Part shown: piece by piece, positions 24,685-33,588 of the stretch
Numbering within the stretch: the first letter of the stretch is position 1
Layout: every line of letters starts with the position of its first letter
Origin: Acidimicrobiaceae bacterium
GTDB taxonomy: Bacteria > Actinomycetota > Acidimicrobiia > Acidimicrobiales > JAUTXP01
DNA length: 64,000 nucleotides
Assembly: GCA_030837965.1 (NCBI GenBank)
Contig: JAUTXP010000007.1
Coordinates: 1 to 64,000 of the forward strand
Reading direction: 5' to 3'
Translations under genes and position numbers: made by a program
Notes under the pieces: generated by a model
Databases searched by the model: none
What the model was told of the DNA's origin: nothing
The model's input: only the letters and a program-made list of their open reading frames with translations

Positions 24685-25101
24685 CTACGAAGCGTCCGGG
24701 TGGACAGAGCGCACAAGGCCTTGGACCTCGCGCAGCACGCGCAGCCTGGCCTCGTGACCCCGCTGGCCGCGCGTCGATGGCTGTATGCACCACAGCGCGA
24801 CGGGGGCGCCGTCGTCGCGTCGAAGCACGACGGTGGGCATGGGCGGCCAGCCCGCGCGGTGGAGGTCGACGCGCTGGTAGTGGTCCCAGGGGATGCGGTA
24901 GGTGCGAAAGACGTTGCGCACGGTGATGCCGTCGTCGTCTACCCGCAGGCCTGAGCGGGCGGCCCGCACGGCGAGCGTCAGGAGGCAGGCGGCAATGGCG
25001 AAGGCGATGGCGTCGTGCCACACGAACGCCAGCACCACGGCCACGCTGCTGAAGCTTCCGAACTGCACCAGGTTGTCGACCGGCCTGCGCAGGACCCGCA
25101 T
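24685..25101 (-). CDS. Bacterial PH-domain membrane protein
   Basis: 138 residues. One long hydrophobic hairpin (SSVAVVLAFVWHDAIAFAI...LTLAVRA) is followed by a small beta domain (LRVDDDGITVRNVFRTYRIPW, VDLHRAG) of the PH-6 type common in actinobacterial membrane proteins. Function of the family is unknown. It ends ten bases from the GGT start, same strand, so could be transcribed ahead of it. Confidence 0.7.
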   Translation of the reverse strand: MRVLRRPVDNLVQFGSFSSVAVVLAFVWHDAIAFAIAACLLTLAVRAARSGLRVDDDGITVRNVFRTYRIPWDHYQRVDLHRAGWPPMPTVVLRRDDGAPVALWCIQPSTRGQRGHEARLRVLREVQGLVRSVHPDAS

Positions 25102-25139
25102 GTCGGCAGGGACGCTACCCGTGGGTACAGTCCAGCTTG

Positions 25140-25358
25140 ATGGACGTGGGCCAGGTCGGGCGCGTGCTGCTGGTGGTGGCCGGTGTGGCCGCGGCCGCGG
25201 GCGTGCTTTTGATGGTGGCTGGCGCGTTGGGCTTGGGCCGGCTGCCGGGCGACATCGCCGTGCGCCGGGGCGGCTTCCGGCTGTATGCGCCCATCGCCAC
25301 GTGCATCGTGGTGTCGGTGGTCGGCACCGTCGTCCTCAACCTGTTCTTCCGGCGCTGA
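25140..25358 (+). CDS. DUF2905 small membrane protein
   Basis: 72 residues with two membrane helices (VLLVVAGVAAAAGVLLMVA and IATCIVVSVVGTVVLNL) separated by LGRLPGDIAVRRGGFRLYAP, the DUF2905 signature. Widely conserved, function unknown. One base separates its stop from the next gene, so the two are likely translationally coupled. Confidence 0.8.
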   Translation: MDVGQVGRVLLVVAGVAAAAGVLLMVAGALGLGRLPGDIAVRRGGFRLYAPIATCIVVSVVGTVVLNLFFRR

Positions 25359-25359
25359 C

Positions 25360-26145
25360 ATGGCCGACGCCACCGGCCGCTTCCTCGCGCTGGTCGAGAC
25401 GGAGGACGCCCGATTGGACGAAGGGGCCATGCTGATCGCGGCCCACGCCTACCCGGACATGGACGTGGACGCGCAGTTGGCCCGCATGGACGAACTGGCT
25501 GCGGGCTGTCCGGGCCCGGGCGACGTGGCCGGCCTGCGCCGGTACCTGTTCAACGAACTCGGCTTTCGGGGCAACGAAGACGACTACGGCGATCCCCGCA
25601 ACTCGTACTTGAACGACGTGCTCGATCGGCGGCTGGGCATCCCGATCACGTTGTCCGTGCTGACCATCGAGGTGGGGCGACGGGTCGGTGTGCCGCTGGC
25701 CGGGGTGGGGCTGCCCGGGCACTTCCTCGTCAGGCACGAGGCCGTGCCGCCCATGCTGCTGGACCCGTTCAACGGCGGCCATCCCCTGAGTCTCGAGGAG
25801 TGCGAGGGACTTGTCCGCCACTTGTACGGCGAGCGGGTCGAGTTCACGCCCTCGTTGTTGGCGCCGGTGGACACCCGGGCCATCCTGGCCCGCATGCTCA
25901 ACAACCTGCGCCAGGTCTTCCAACGCCAGGGCGACGCGGCGTCGGCCGCGTGGGTGCTGCGGCTGCGGGCGGGCATCCCTGGGACCAAGCCGCGTGAGCT
26001 GGGGGAGTTGGCCACGGCCCAGGCCGCGCTGGGGCGGTACGAGGAGGCGGCGGCCACGCTGGACCGGCTGTCCGAGCTGCTGCCCGAAGAGGAGGCCAAC
26101 AAGGCCAGGTCCCACGGCCAGCTCCTCCGCTCCCGCCTCAACTGA
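25360..26145 (+). CDS. SirB1-like transglutaminase-fold protein with TPR
   Basis: 261 residues from ATG 25360. Residues ~10-190 form the SirB1 transglutaminase-like domain (YLFNELGFRGNEDDYGDPRN, LDRRLGIPITLSVLTIEVGRR, VGLPGHFLVRH), ending in a tetratricopeptide-like C-terminus (LATAQAALGRYEEAAATLDRLSE). The family is widespread; proteolytic or structural roles have been proposed without proof. It overlaps nothing and ends just before a bidirectional hairpin. Confidence 0.8.
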   Translation: MADATGRFLALVETEDARLDEGAMLIAAHAYPDMDVDAQLARMDELAAGCPGPGDVAGLRRYLFNELGFRGNEDDYGDPRNSYLNDVLDRRLGIPITLSVLTIEVGRRVGVPLAGVGLPGHFLVRHEAVPPMLLDPFNGGHPLSLEECEGLVRHLYGERVEFTPSLLAPVDTRAILARMLNNLRQVFQRQGDAASAAWVLRLRAGIPGTKPRELGELATAQAALGRYEEAAATLDRLSELLPEEEANKARSHGQLLRSRLN

Positions 26146-26164
26146 CCCCCCCGTTCTTCCCCGT

Positions 26165-26207
26165 CTGGAGGACATAGCCGGCGGAAACGACGGGCTATGT
26201 CCTCCAG
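26165..26207. terminator. 15-bp inverted repeat between convergent genes
   Basis: Arms CTGGAGGACATAGCC (26165-26179) and the exact complement (26193-26207), 13-base loop. Placed between the stops at 26145 and 26225. Its outer part (CTGG-GGACAT) resembles the hairpin at 4924-4965, so both may belong to one terminator style of this genome. No T-run. Confidence 0.6.
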
Positions 26208-26224
26208 GCCGGCAAAGCGGAGGG

Positions 26225-27766
26225 TCAGATGATGGTGCTCTGGTGGCCTTGCCAGTAGCGGTCTTTGAGCAGGCGCTTGTAGAGCTTGCCGGTGGGATGG
26301 CGCGGCAGCTCGGCTTCGAAGTCCACCGACCGGGGGCACTTGAACCCGGCCAACTGCGACTTGCAGTAGGCCAGCAGCTCGCGCTCCAACTCGGGCCCGG
26401 CGTCGGCCATGTCGACGGGCTGGACCACGGCCTTGACCTCTTCGCCCATCTCCTCGTTGGGCACGCCGAACACGGCCGCGTCGGCCACCTTGGGATGCAT
26501 GACCAACACGTTCTCAGCCTCTTGGGGATAGATGTTCACCCCGCCCGAGATGATCATGTAGGCCTTGCGGTCGGTGAGGTAGAGGTAGCCGTCGCCGTCC
26601 AAATAGCCGACGTCGCCCAGCGTGGACCATCCGTGCGCGTTGCGCGACCCGCGGGTCTTCTCCGGGTCGTTGTGGTATTCGAAGGTGGCCCCGCCCTCGA
26701 AGTAGATCGTGCCCGACTCGCCCGGCGGCACCTCCTCACCGTCCTCGCCCACGATGTGGATCGTCCCCAGCAGCGCCTTGCCGACGGTTCCCGGATGGGC
26801 CAGCCACTCCTGCGAGTTGCAGGCCACGAAGCCGTTGCCCTCGGTGCCCGCGTAGTACTCGTACACGACCGGCCCCCACCACTCGATCATCTGCTGCTTC
26901 ACCGGCACCGGGCAGGGCGCGGCCGCGTGGATGCAGACCTGGAGCGACGACACGTCGAACTTGGCCCGCTCGTCCTCGGGCAGCTTCAACATGCGCACGA
27001 ACATGGTGGGCACGACCTGGGTGTGGGTCACCGAGTGGGCGCCGATCAGCCGCAGGTACTCGACGGGGTCGAAGTGCTCCATTACCACGACGGTGCCGCC
27101 CGCCTGCTGCACGGCCATGCAGAACCGCAACGGCGCCGCGTGGTAAAGCGGCGCGGGCGAGAGGTAGACCATGTCCGACGTGAACCCGTACAGCAGTTGG
27201 CCGAGCGCGGTGACGCCGGTGGGCGCCTGCGGCGGGTTGCCCGACAGCGGGATCTTCACGCCTTTGGGCCGCCCGGTGGTGCCCGACGAGTACAGCATGT
27301 CCTGACCCTGGGCCGAGTCGGCCACCTCGATGGCGGGTGCCGCGCCCACGACCTCTTCGTAGGACTCGTAGCCGTCGATTACCCCGCCCACCATCAGCCT
27401 GGTGTGGACGTTGGGCATCTTGTCGAGCAGGTCGGCGGCCAGGTCCCGCCGGTCGTACGACGTGATGAACGCCTGTGCCGCGCAGTCGTTGACGATGTAC
27501 TCCAACTCGCCGGACGTCAGCCTGCTGCTGGCCGCCGTGTAGTAGAGGCCAGAGCGCTGGGCCCCCCACGTGGCCTGGAGGTAGGTGGCGTTGTTCTCCA
27601 TGCAGATGGCGATGCTGTCGCCCACACCGATGCCCCGAGAGCGCAGGAGCTGGGCCAGTTGGTTGGAGCCCCGGTCGAGCTCGGCGTAGGTGACGGTCTC
27701 GCCTGAGCCGCCCATGATCACGGCAGGCTTGTCGGGGAAGGAGGAGGCGTGCATGCCGGGGTACAT
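26225..27766 (-). CDS. Acyl-CoA synthetase (AMP-forming)
   Basis: 513 residues from ATG 27766. The AMP-binding signature YSSGTTGRPKGVKIP, the YYAGTEGNGF motif, TLGDVGYLDGDGYLYLTDR and the catalytic Lys region (RHPTGKLYKRLL) are all intact. Enzymes of this ANL superfamily activate carboxylic acids to CoA thioesters; the family looks like a fatty/aromatic acyl ligase, chain specificity unknown. Its start is only 12 bases from the divergent GNAT start, so the two share a very short promoter region. Confidence 0.9.
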   Translation of the reverse strand: MYPGMHASSFPDKPAVIMGGSGETVTYAELDRGSNQLAQLLRSRGIGVGDSIAICMENNATYLQATWGAQRSGLYYTAASSRLTSGELEYIVNDCAAQAFITSYDRRDLAADLLDKMPNVHTRLMVGGVIDGYESYEEVVGAAPAIEVADSAQGQDMLYSSGTTGRPKGVKIPLSGNPPQAPTGVTALGQLLYGFTSDMVYLSPAPLYHAAPLRFCMAVQQAGGTVVVMEHFDPVEYLRLIGAHSVTHTQVVPTMFVRMLKLPEDERAKFDVSSLQVCIHAAAPCPVPVKQQMIEWWGPVVYEYYAGTEGNGFVACNSQEWLAHPGTVGKALLGTIHIVGEDGEEVPPGESGTIYFEGGATFEYHNDPEKTRGSRNAHGWSTLGDVGYLDGDGYLYLTDRKAYMIISGGVNIYPQEAENVLVMHPKVADAAVFGVPNEEMGEEVKAVVQPVDMADAGPELERELLAYCKSQLAGFKCPRSVDFEAELPRHPTGKLYKRLLKDRYWQGHQSTII

Positions 27767-27778
27767 GGCGGGCAGCCT

Positions 27779-28273
27779 ATGCAGGTGCATGTGATCGAGG
27801 TCACCGCCGCGGACACCCATTCGACCCGTCGACTGGTGCTGCGCGAAGGCAGGTCGGACAGCGTTGTGGCCTTCGACGGCGACGACCATCCGGGCGCCAT
27901 CCACCTGGCCGCGATCGACCACATCGACGGCGTTATCGGCGACCACATCGACGGCGTTGTCGACGACATCCGCACGTCGATCGTGGGCGTGGCCACCTTC
28001 TTCCCGTCGCCCTGCGGGCCCCGGCCCGACGACGTCGCCTACCAGCTTCGAGGCATGGCCGTGCTGCCCGAGTACCAGGGACGCGGCGTCGGCGCGTCCC
28101 TTCTCGCCGCGGGCGTGGAGCGGGTGCGGGCCGCGGGCGCCACTCTGCTGTGGGCCAATGCCCGTGACAGCGCGTTGGGCTTCTACGAGGGCAAGGGGTG
28201 GAAGGTCGAGGGCGAGGGGTTCGAGTACGGCCCGGCCCGCCTGCCCCACCATGTGGCCCTGCTGCCGCTGTAG
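27779..28273 (+). CDS. GNAT-family N-acetyltransferase
   Basis: 164 residues from ATG 27779. The acetyl-CoA loop is LPEYQGRGVGASLL, within LRGMAVLPEYQGRGVG, followed by WANARDSALGFYEGKGW. It carries a short internal duplication, DHIDGVIG-DHIDGVVD (about residues 46-61), in a surface loop. Substrate unknown. Starts divergent from the acyl-CoA synthetase. Confidence 0.82.
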   Translation: MQVHVIEVTAADTHSTRRLVLREGRSDSVVAFDGDDHPGAIHLAAIDHIDGVIGDHIDGVVDDIRTSIVGVATFFPSPCGPRPDDVAYQLRGMAVLPEYQGRGVGASLLAAGVERVRAAGATLLWANARDSALGFYEGKGWKVEGEGFEYGPARLPHHVALLPL

Positions 28274-28302
28274 CCGTTGGCCACACCCGCGGCCGCGCGC
28301 CG

Positions 28303-29226
28303 CTACAGGGCGGCGATGGACTGGCGGGGCATGCGCGGCGCCCGCCGGGGAGGGTGGGCCGCGCCCAGCTCCAACAGCCGCACCACTCGGGCCCGTTGGC
28401 CCGGCCACGGCTGCAACAGCTCCAGCATGCGCTCGTCGGTGCCCCGGCGCTCGCCCGCCAACGCCCACGTGACCAAGTGCGGCAGGTGGTAGTCGCCGAC
28501 GCTGACCGAGTCGGGATCACCCAGAGCCAGGCGCACGGCCTCGCCGGACGACCAGGCGCCGATGCCCGGCAGCGACCGCAAACGCCGATGGGCGGTGGGC
28601 GCGCCCAAGGCCACGCACTCGTCCAGCCTGCGGGCCACCAGGCAGGCCCGACGCACGGTGTCGGCCCGTCGGCGCTCCACGTTGAAGCGGTGGTAGGCCC
28701 ACCCCGGCAGACCGGCCAGCCGGTCGGGCGCGGGCGGCAAGAGCAGCGGCGGCGAACCGTCGACCGGCGAAGGGCCGGGCGCGGGCTCGCCAAAGGCCCG
28801 CACCATCCCGCAGTAGCTGCGCCGGGCGTCGAGGCCGACGACCTTCTGCTCGATGATGGTCGGCACCAGCGCCTCCACCACGGCCTGCGACCGGCACAGT
28901 CGCGCCGCACTGAGCCGTCGCCACAGCTCGGCAACGACGGGATGACGGGCCGCGGCCGCAGGGAAGTCGCCGTCGTCGTCCTCGGCCCCGACCAGCGCGG
29001 GCGCGGCGTCCAAGGCCCACTCAGAGCCCTCGCCCCACGCCTGCACCCGCACGTCGGGACCTGAGCGCCAGATGCGCACCGTCGCAGGCCCGCACGGCGT
29101 GCGGGTGGCCCGCCAGATGCCCGTGGGCCCGATGCGCATGGACGGATCACCCGAGCCGCGGCGCAACGGCCCGAGGGTGAGTCGGAGGTCGACCGGGTGC
29201 GGCGGCCGAATTGCGCGCTCGAGCAC
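28303..29226 (-). CDS. DNA-3-methyladenine glycosylase-like (HhH-GPD)
   Basis: 307 residues from GTG 29226. The HhH-GPD region reads LRSLPGIGAWSSGEAVRLALG, followed by VSVGDYHLPH with the catalytic Asp. AlkA-type enzymes cut alkylated bases from DNA. The N-terminal ~100 residues correspond to the AlkA N-domain, degenerate. Its start is 28 bases from the divergent tyrS start. Confidence 0.82.
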   Translation of the reverse strand: MLERAIRPPHPVDLRLTLGPLRRGSGDPSMRIGPTGIWRATRTPCGPATVRIWRSGPDVRVQAWGEGSEWALDAAPALVGAEDDDGDFPAAAARHPVVAELWRRLSAARLCRSQAVVEALVPTIIEQKVVGLDARRSYCGMVRAFGEPAPGPSPVDGSPPLLLPPAPDRLAGLPGWAYHRFNVERRRADTVRRACLVARRLDECVALGAPTAHRRLRSLPGIGAWSSGEAVRLALGDPDSVSVGDYHLPHLVTWALAGERRGTDERMLELLQPWPGQRARVVRLLELGAAHPPRRAPRMPRQSIAAL

Positions 29227-29254
29227 GTCGCCATCGTGGCAGGCTTCGGCTCCG

Positions 29255-30514
29255 ATGAGCGCGCTCTCCGAGGAACTCCACTGGCGGCATCTGGTCCACC
29301 AGGCCACCGACGACCATCTGTTCAAGCTCCTCGACACCGAGTCGCTCACCGCCTACATCGGGTTCGACCCCACGGCCGACAGCCTCCACGTGGGCAACCT
29401 GTTGCAGCTCTGCAACCTGCGCAGGCTGCAAGGGGCGGGCCACCGGCCCATCGCCTTGGCGGGCGGGGGCACCGGCATGATCGGCGACCCTGGCGGCAAG
29501 TCGGAGGAGCGCAACCTGCTTACCGCCGACGCCTTGGCCCACAACCTGGCCGCCATCCGGGTGCAGCTCGAACGGTTCCTCGACTTCTCCGAGGGCCGGG
29601 CCCTCACGGCCGACAACGGCGAGTGGCTCTGGGATGTGCGCCTGCTCGGCTTCCTCCGAGACATCGGCAAGCACTTCACCGTGAACCAGATGGTGGCCAA
29701 GGAGTCGGTGAAGGCCCGCTTCGAGGGCCGCGACCAGGGCATCTCCTACACGGAGTTCAGCTACATGCTCCTCCAGGCCTACGACTTCCTCCAGCTCTTC
29801 GACCGCCACGGCTGTCGGCTGCAACTGGGCGGCTCGGACCAGTGGGGCAACATCACCATGGGCGTGGAGCTGATCCGCAAGCAGCGAGGCGAGACTGCCT
29901 TCGGGCTGACCTCTCCGCTGGTGGTGAAGGCGGACGGGACCAAGTTCGGCAAGACCGAGTCGGGCACGGTCTGGCTGGACCCGGCCAAGACCTCGCCCTA
30001 CCGCTTCTTCCAGTTCTTCATCAACAGCGAGGACGCGGTGGTGGGGGAGTACCTGCGCTATTTCACCTGGCTGTCACGCGACGAGATCGAGGCTCTCGAC
30101 GCGGAGACGGCCGAGCACCCCGAGCGCCGAGCCGGGCAACGGGCGCTGGCCCGGGGGGTCACCGCGCTGGTCCACGGGGCCGACGAGGCCGAGCGGGCCG
30201 AGCGGGCCGCGGCCGTGCTGTTCAGCGAGGAGATCGCGACCTTGGACGAGCCCACCTTGCTCGAGGTCTTCGCCGACGCGCCCTCGACCACCGTGCCCCG
30301 CGAACCCATTGGCCTGGTCGACCTGCTGGCCCTCACCGGCGTGTGCGGCTCCAAGAGCGATGCCCGGCGCATGGTGCAGCAGGGCGGGGTCTACCTCAAC
30401 AACCGCAAGCAGGCCGAGGACGGGCCCGTCGACCCGGTGGCCGACACGTTGCACGGCCGCTACGCCGTGCTGCGCAGGGGGCGCAAGGACCACCACCTGG
30501 TCCGCTTCGAATAA
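29255..30514 (+). CDS. tyrS: Tyrosyl-tRNA synthetase
   Basis: 419 residues from ATG 29255. Class I motifs: PTADSLHVGN (HIGH-type) and GTKFGKTESG (KMSKS-type); the TyrRS signatures GQWGN-like GGSDQWGNITMG and YTEFSYMLLQAYDF are present. A C-terminal S4-like RNA-binding domain (GSKSDARRMVQQGGVYLNN) completes the usual length. Charges tRNA-Tyr. Confidence 0.97.
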   Translation: MSALSEELHWRHLVHQATDDHLFKLLDTESLTAYIGFDPTADSLHVGNLLQLCNLRRLQGAGHRPIALAGGGTGMIGDPGGKSEERNLLTADALAHNLAAIRVQLERFLDFSEGRALTADNGEWLWDVRLLGFLRDIGKHFTVNQMVAKESVKARFEGRDQGISYTEFSYMLLQAYDFLQLFDRHGCRLQLGGSDQWGNITMGVELIRKQRGETAFGLTSPLVVKADGTKFGKTESGTVWLDPAKTSPYRFFQFFINSEDAVVGEYLRYFTWLSRDEIEALDAETAEHPERRAGQRALARGVTALVHGADEAERAERAAAVLFSEEIATLDEPTLLEVFADAPSTTVPREPIGLVDLLALTGVCGSKSDARRMVQQGGVYLNNRKQAEDGPVDPVADTLHGRYAVLRRGRKDHHLVRFE

Positions 30515-30552
30515 GGGCCGGCGCTGGCGGCAGGCAGGTCAGGGCAGGCCGG

Positions 30553-31173
30553 TCAGGGCAGGACGACGACCGTCGTGCCCATCTGGGCCCAGTCCCACAT
30601 GAAGGCCGCGTCGATCGCGGACTGGCGCACGCAGCCGTGGCTCAACGGCGTTCCCAGTTGGGCGTCGCTTTGGATGTGGCTGCCGCCGGGCCGGGCCGGG
30701 ATCTCGTGGAAGCCGATGGCCAGGCTCCGTCCGGTGGCAAACCGCACCATGTAGTTCAGGGCCAGCGAGCCCGACCGGCTGACCCGCGAGCGCGAGTACA
30801 CGTGGTAGGTGCCGGGGTTGGGCAGGCCGCGCCGCCCGGAGACGGGGTAGTCGCGGATGACCCGCCCGTCGCCCTCGACCACCCAAACGTGCTGCATCGA
30901 GTTGGAGTAGACGGCCCGTCGTCCCAAGCCGGAGTTGGCGGGCAGGGCCAGGCCGCGCCGTCCGGGTCCGACGTTGGCCGGCGCGGTCGAGCCCGATGGC
31001 CCGCCCACGTCCAGGCCGGCCTGGTAGGCCTGAATGAGCCCGAGCTTGCCGCCCGGCGGCGGCGGGTCATGGGGCGGCGAGCTCCACTTGGCCTGTGCCG
31101 CGGGGCTGGCGGCCATGAGCAGGCCGAGCACCGCGAGGGCGCCGATCCGCGCCCGCCCCGCCCTGTGCCGCAT
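30553..31173 (-). CDS. L,D-transpeptidase (YkuD family)
   Basis: 206 residues. Signal peptide 1-28 (IGALAVLGLLMAASPAAQA), then a Pro-rich spacer and the YkuD domain ending in the catalytic SHGCVRQS motif with its upstream His (IGFHEIP). These enzymes form 3-3 cross-links in peptidoglycan or attach proteins to it. Convergent with tyrS. Exported and likely active. Confidence 0.9.
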   Translation of the reverse strand: MRHRAGRARIGALAVLGLLMAASPAAQAKWSSPPHDPPPPGGKLGLIQAYQAGLDVGGPSGSTAPANVGPGRRGLALPANSGLGRRAVYSNSMQHVWVVEGDGRVIRDYPVSGRRGLPNPGTYHVYSRSRVSRSGSLALNYMVRFATGRSLAIGFHEIPARPGGSHIQSDAQLGTPLSHGCVRQSAIDAAFMWDWAQMGTTVVVLP

Positions 31174-31193
31174 GTGGCCTTAATCGGGCCGGT

Positions 31194-31631
31194 TCAACCG
31201 GTCCTGAGGATGGCGTCGGCGATTCGAGCGGCCACGTCGGCCATGTGGCCGTCCGAGTCGTACCTGTGCCGGGGCCAGAAGAAGCCCTTGAGCCCGTCGC
31301 CCTTGGACCGGGGCACGACGTGCACGTGCAGGTGAGGGACGGACTGGCTGACCACGTTGTTGACGGCGACGAACGTGCCCTGGGCGCCCATGGCCTCGAC
31401 GACGGCGACGGCCACGCGCTGCACGGCGGTGAACAACACGGGCACCAGCGGGGCGGACAGGTCGGGCAGCGTGTCGACGTGGGCGCGGGGCACCACCAGC
31501 ACGTGGCCGGGGAAGACGGGCCGCACATCGAGGAACCCGACGACGTCGGGCTCGTCCAGCACGACGGCGGCAGGCGCGTCCCCGGCGACGATGGCGCAGA
31601 AGAGGCACGGTCGCTCGGGCACGGTGGCCAC
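31194..31631 (-). CDS. HIT-family nucleotide hydrolase
   Basis: 145 residues from GTG 31631. Contains CLFCAIVAGD zinc-type N-terminus and the triad HLHVHVVPR. Histidine-triad proteins hydrolyse phosphoramidates such as AMP-lysine. Same strand as, and 20 bases before, the L,D-transpeptidase gene. Exact substrate not inferable. Confidence 0.9.
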   Translation of the reverse strand: MATVPERPCLFCAIVAGDAPAAVVLDEPDVVGFLDVRPVFPGHVLVVPRAHVDTLPDLSAPLVPVLFTAVQRVAVAVVEAMGAQGTFVAVNNVVSQSVPHLHVHVVPRSKGDGLKGFFWPRHRYDSDGHMADVAARIADAILRTG

Positions 31632-31654
31632 GCTTGCACACCTACGATCGACCC

Positions 31655-32095
31655 ATGTCGGACTCTCCCGTCAACCTCTCCGCCGGACTCCCGGAGACTG
31701 TCCTTCCCGAGCCGCCTGCCGAGATGGCCGAGCGCCTGCGGACCGCGGTGGGCGAGCCCATCGAGCGCCGGCGCGACGCGGTCGCATCGGTGGTGGCCGC
31801 CTTCCCGCGGTTCCTGGATGCGTGGGCCCGCTTGGGCGAACTGGCCAGGGACGACGTGGAGGCGTATGCGTGCTTTCGCGTCGGGTACCACCGCGGCCTC
31901 GACGCCCTGCGGGCCGCGGGCTGGCGGGGGAGCGGATACGTCCGCTGGGCCCGGCCCACGAACCGCGGCTTCCTTCGGGCCTTGGAGGGGCTGCGGGAGA
32001 CGGCCGCGGCCATCGGCGAGGCCGACGAGGAGGAGCGCTGCGCGCAGTTCCTGCGCCAGTTGGACCCCGATTGGCGCGGGCTCCCGGCCGACTGA
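31655..32095 (+). CDS. DUF3151 protein
   Basis: 146 residues from ATG 31655. The diagnostic block is AYACFRVGYHRGLDALRAAG, then GYVRWARPTNRGFLRALEGL, as in actinobacterial DUF3151 proteins. Helical, soluble, function unknown. Divergent from the HIT gene by 23 bases. Confidence 0.85.
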   Translation: MSDSPVNLSAGLPETVLPEPPAEMAERLRTAVGEPIERRRDAVASVVAAFPRFLDAWARLGELARDDVEAYACFRVGYHRGLDALRAAGWRGSGYVRWARPTNRGFLRALEGLRETAAAIGEADEEERCAQFLRQLDPDWRGLPAD

Positions 32096-32104
32096 TTCGC
32101 GCTC

Positions 32105-32145
32105 GATCGGCCCTCGATCAGCCCTGATCAGCCCTGATCAGCCCT
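32105..32145. repeat. Short tandem repeat
   Basis: Three exact units of GATCAGCCCT (32116-32145) after a variant unit (GATCGGCCCT). It lies in the gap between two convergent genes, and the last unit reaches into the stop of the methyltransferase (stop codon at 32138-32140). Confidence 0.85.
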
Positions 32146-32920
32146 CACTTCGGCGCGGGCGGGCCAAGGTCACCGTTGTGCGGTAGAGCATGGTGACGAC
32201 GCCGCCGTGCTCGTCGATCACCCGCCCCACGCCGGCAGCCAACCGGGCCAGCGCGTCAGGGTCGAGCATGCGATGGTCGGAGTGCGTCTGGATCAGCTCG
32301 GCATAGGCCTGGGCCGACAGGCGGTCCTCCCAGTCGTGGTGCCACTCGTCGCCGAGCAGGTCGAACAGACCGGATTCGGCGATGGTGCGGCGCTGCTCGT
32401 CGTTCTGCACCGGCCAGCGGGTGACGACCGACTCCTTGAGGAGTTCGGGGGCGAACTCGGCGTACACAGGGTCGAGTGCGTCGTGCAGGTCGAGGCCCCC
32501 GTCGCGGGGCGTGTTGGCCATGACGGCCAGCACGCCATCGGGTCGCAGCACGCGCGCCAGCTTGGGCAGCGCGGCGGCGGGGTCGATCCAGTGCCACGAC
32601 TGGGCCGCGACGGCAATGTCGGCGCTGTCGGGCGGGCCGTCCCAATGCTCGAACTCCGTGACGGCAACATCGATGCGGGCGGCGGCAGTCGCGGCCACTG
32701 CGGCCATAGCCGGATCGGGCTCGACGCCGACGACGCGAAGGCCCCTCTCTGCGAACAGGACCGACGCCTTGCCCGTGCCGCATCCGATGTCGATCACGTC
32801 CGTCGCTCCGATGGGCGCGGCGGCCAGGATGTGGTCGACGGCCTCCGGCGGGTAGGTGGGCCTGCGCCAGTCGTACAGGGCGGCGGCCTCGCCGAAGACG
32901 GTGCGGCGCTCCCTGGTCAC
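32138..32920 (-). CDS. Class I SAM-dependent methyltransferase
   Basis: 260 residues from GTG 32920. Motif I is VIDIGCGTGKAS, motif II VVGVEPDPAM, with WHWIDPAAALPKLARVLRP further on, as in UbiE/Coq5- and Tam-like small-molecule methyltransferases. The acceptor is unknown. It starts seven bases after the carbonic anhydrase stop, same strand. Confidence 0.85.
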   Translation of the reverse strand: MTRERRTVFGEAAALYDWRRPTYPPEAVDHILAAAPIGATDVIDIGCGTGKASVLFAERGLRVVGVEPDPAMAAVAATAAARIDVAVTEFEHWDGPPDSADIAVAAQSWHWIDPAAALPKLARVLRPDGVLAVMANTPRDGGLDLHDALDPVYAEFAPELLKESVVTRWPVQNDEQRRTIAESGLFDLLGDEWHHDWEDRLSAQAYAELIQTHSDHRMLDPDALARLAAGVGRVIDEHGGVVTMLYRTTVTLARPRRSEG

Positions 32921-32927
32921 ACCCGCG

Positions 32928-33476
32928 TCACGCCAGCGGCGTGGGCGGCACGACGACGGTGAGGGCGCCTTCGTCGACGTCGAAGGTGGCCCCCCAGACC
33001 ACGCCGTCGGCGGGCAGCAGGCCGCAGCCGACGATCTCGTCCACGTCCTGGCGGACGCTGGCCCCCAAGTCGTCGAACGGGAGGAAGTCGATGTGGGATG
33101 CGTCGGCGCCGGTCGCGTCGGTGACGCCGTCCCAGATGGCTTGATTGCTGACCTGGTAGAGCCCGCACTTGGTGTGGTGGATGACGCCGAACTCGCGGGT
33201 GCCGAGGTGATGGGCGGACAGGACGAGCGAGCGGATGGCGTCGGTTGAGGCCCGCCCACCCGCGTTGCGCAGGATGTGGGCGTCGCCCGGCGACAGCCCG
33301 AGGGCGCGGAACAGGTCGAGCCGAGCGTCCATGCACGTGAGGATGCACAGCCGCTTGGCGGGCCGGGGACTGAGCACCGGTCTGTTGGACACCGACGCGT
33401 AGGACTGGTTGGCCTCCTGCACGCGCGGCAGGTTGAGCTCGAGGGGCTGGTGGTCTGCTTGATCCGTGTCCGGCAC
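32928..33476 (-). CDS. Beta-class carbonic anhydrase
   Basis: 182 residues from GTG 33476. Zinc ligands are visible: Cys and the Asp-Arg dyad in LTCMDARLD, His and Cys in VIHHTKCGLY. It interconverts CO2 and bicarbonate. The mycobacterial Rv1284-like subclass is a good match by motif context. The start is placed after the upstream palindrome, whose readable frame would otherwise give a spurious N-terminal extension. Confidence 0.9.
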   Translation of the reverse strand: MPDTDQADHQPLELNLPRVQEANQSYASVSNRPVLSPRPAKRLCILTCMDARLDLFRALGLSPGDAHILRNAGGRASTDAIRSLVLSAHHLGTREFGVIHHTKCGLYQVSNQAIWDGVTDATGADASHIDFLPFDDLGASVRQDVDEIVGCGLLPADGVVWGATFDVDEGALTVVVPPTPLA

Positions 33477-33540
33477 CCGCGCATCTTTGCCGATCACCGC
33501 CGCCCCTCGGCATTTGCCCCCACTTCTGTCGACATCCCAT

Positions 33541-33571
33541 CTTTTCCACAGCACCTGCTGCTGTGGAAAAG
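33541..33571. repeat. 31-bp palindromic element, copy 3
   Basis: Arms CTTTTCCACAGCA and TGCTGTGGAAAAG, loop CCTGC. In the divergent region between the carbonic anhydrase and metzincin lipoprotein starts, where a terminator is not expected. Confidence 0.9.
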
Positions 33572-33588
33572 TGGGGAGGGTGCCGCCC

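Noticed and set aside
29255-30514. Antisense long frames over tyrS and many other genes
   Set aside because: High GC content keeps opposite frames open; only frames with recognised motifs were kept.
32105-32145. CRISPR array
   Set aside because: The units are 10 bp, without spacers, and occur only three times in a row.
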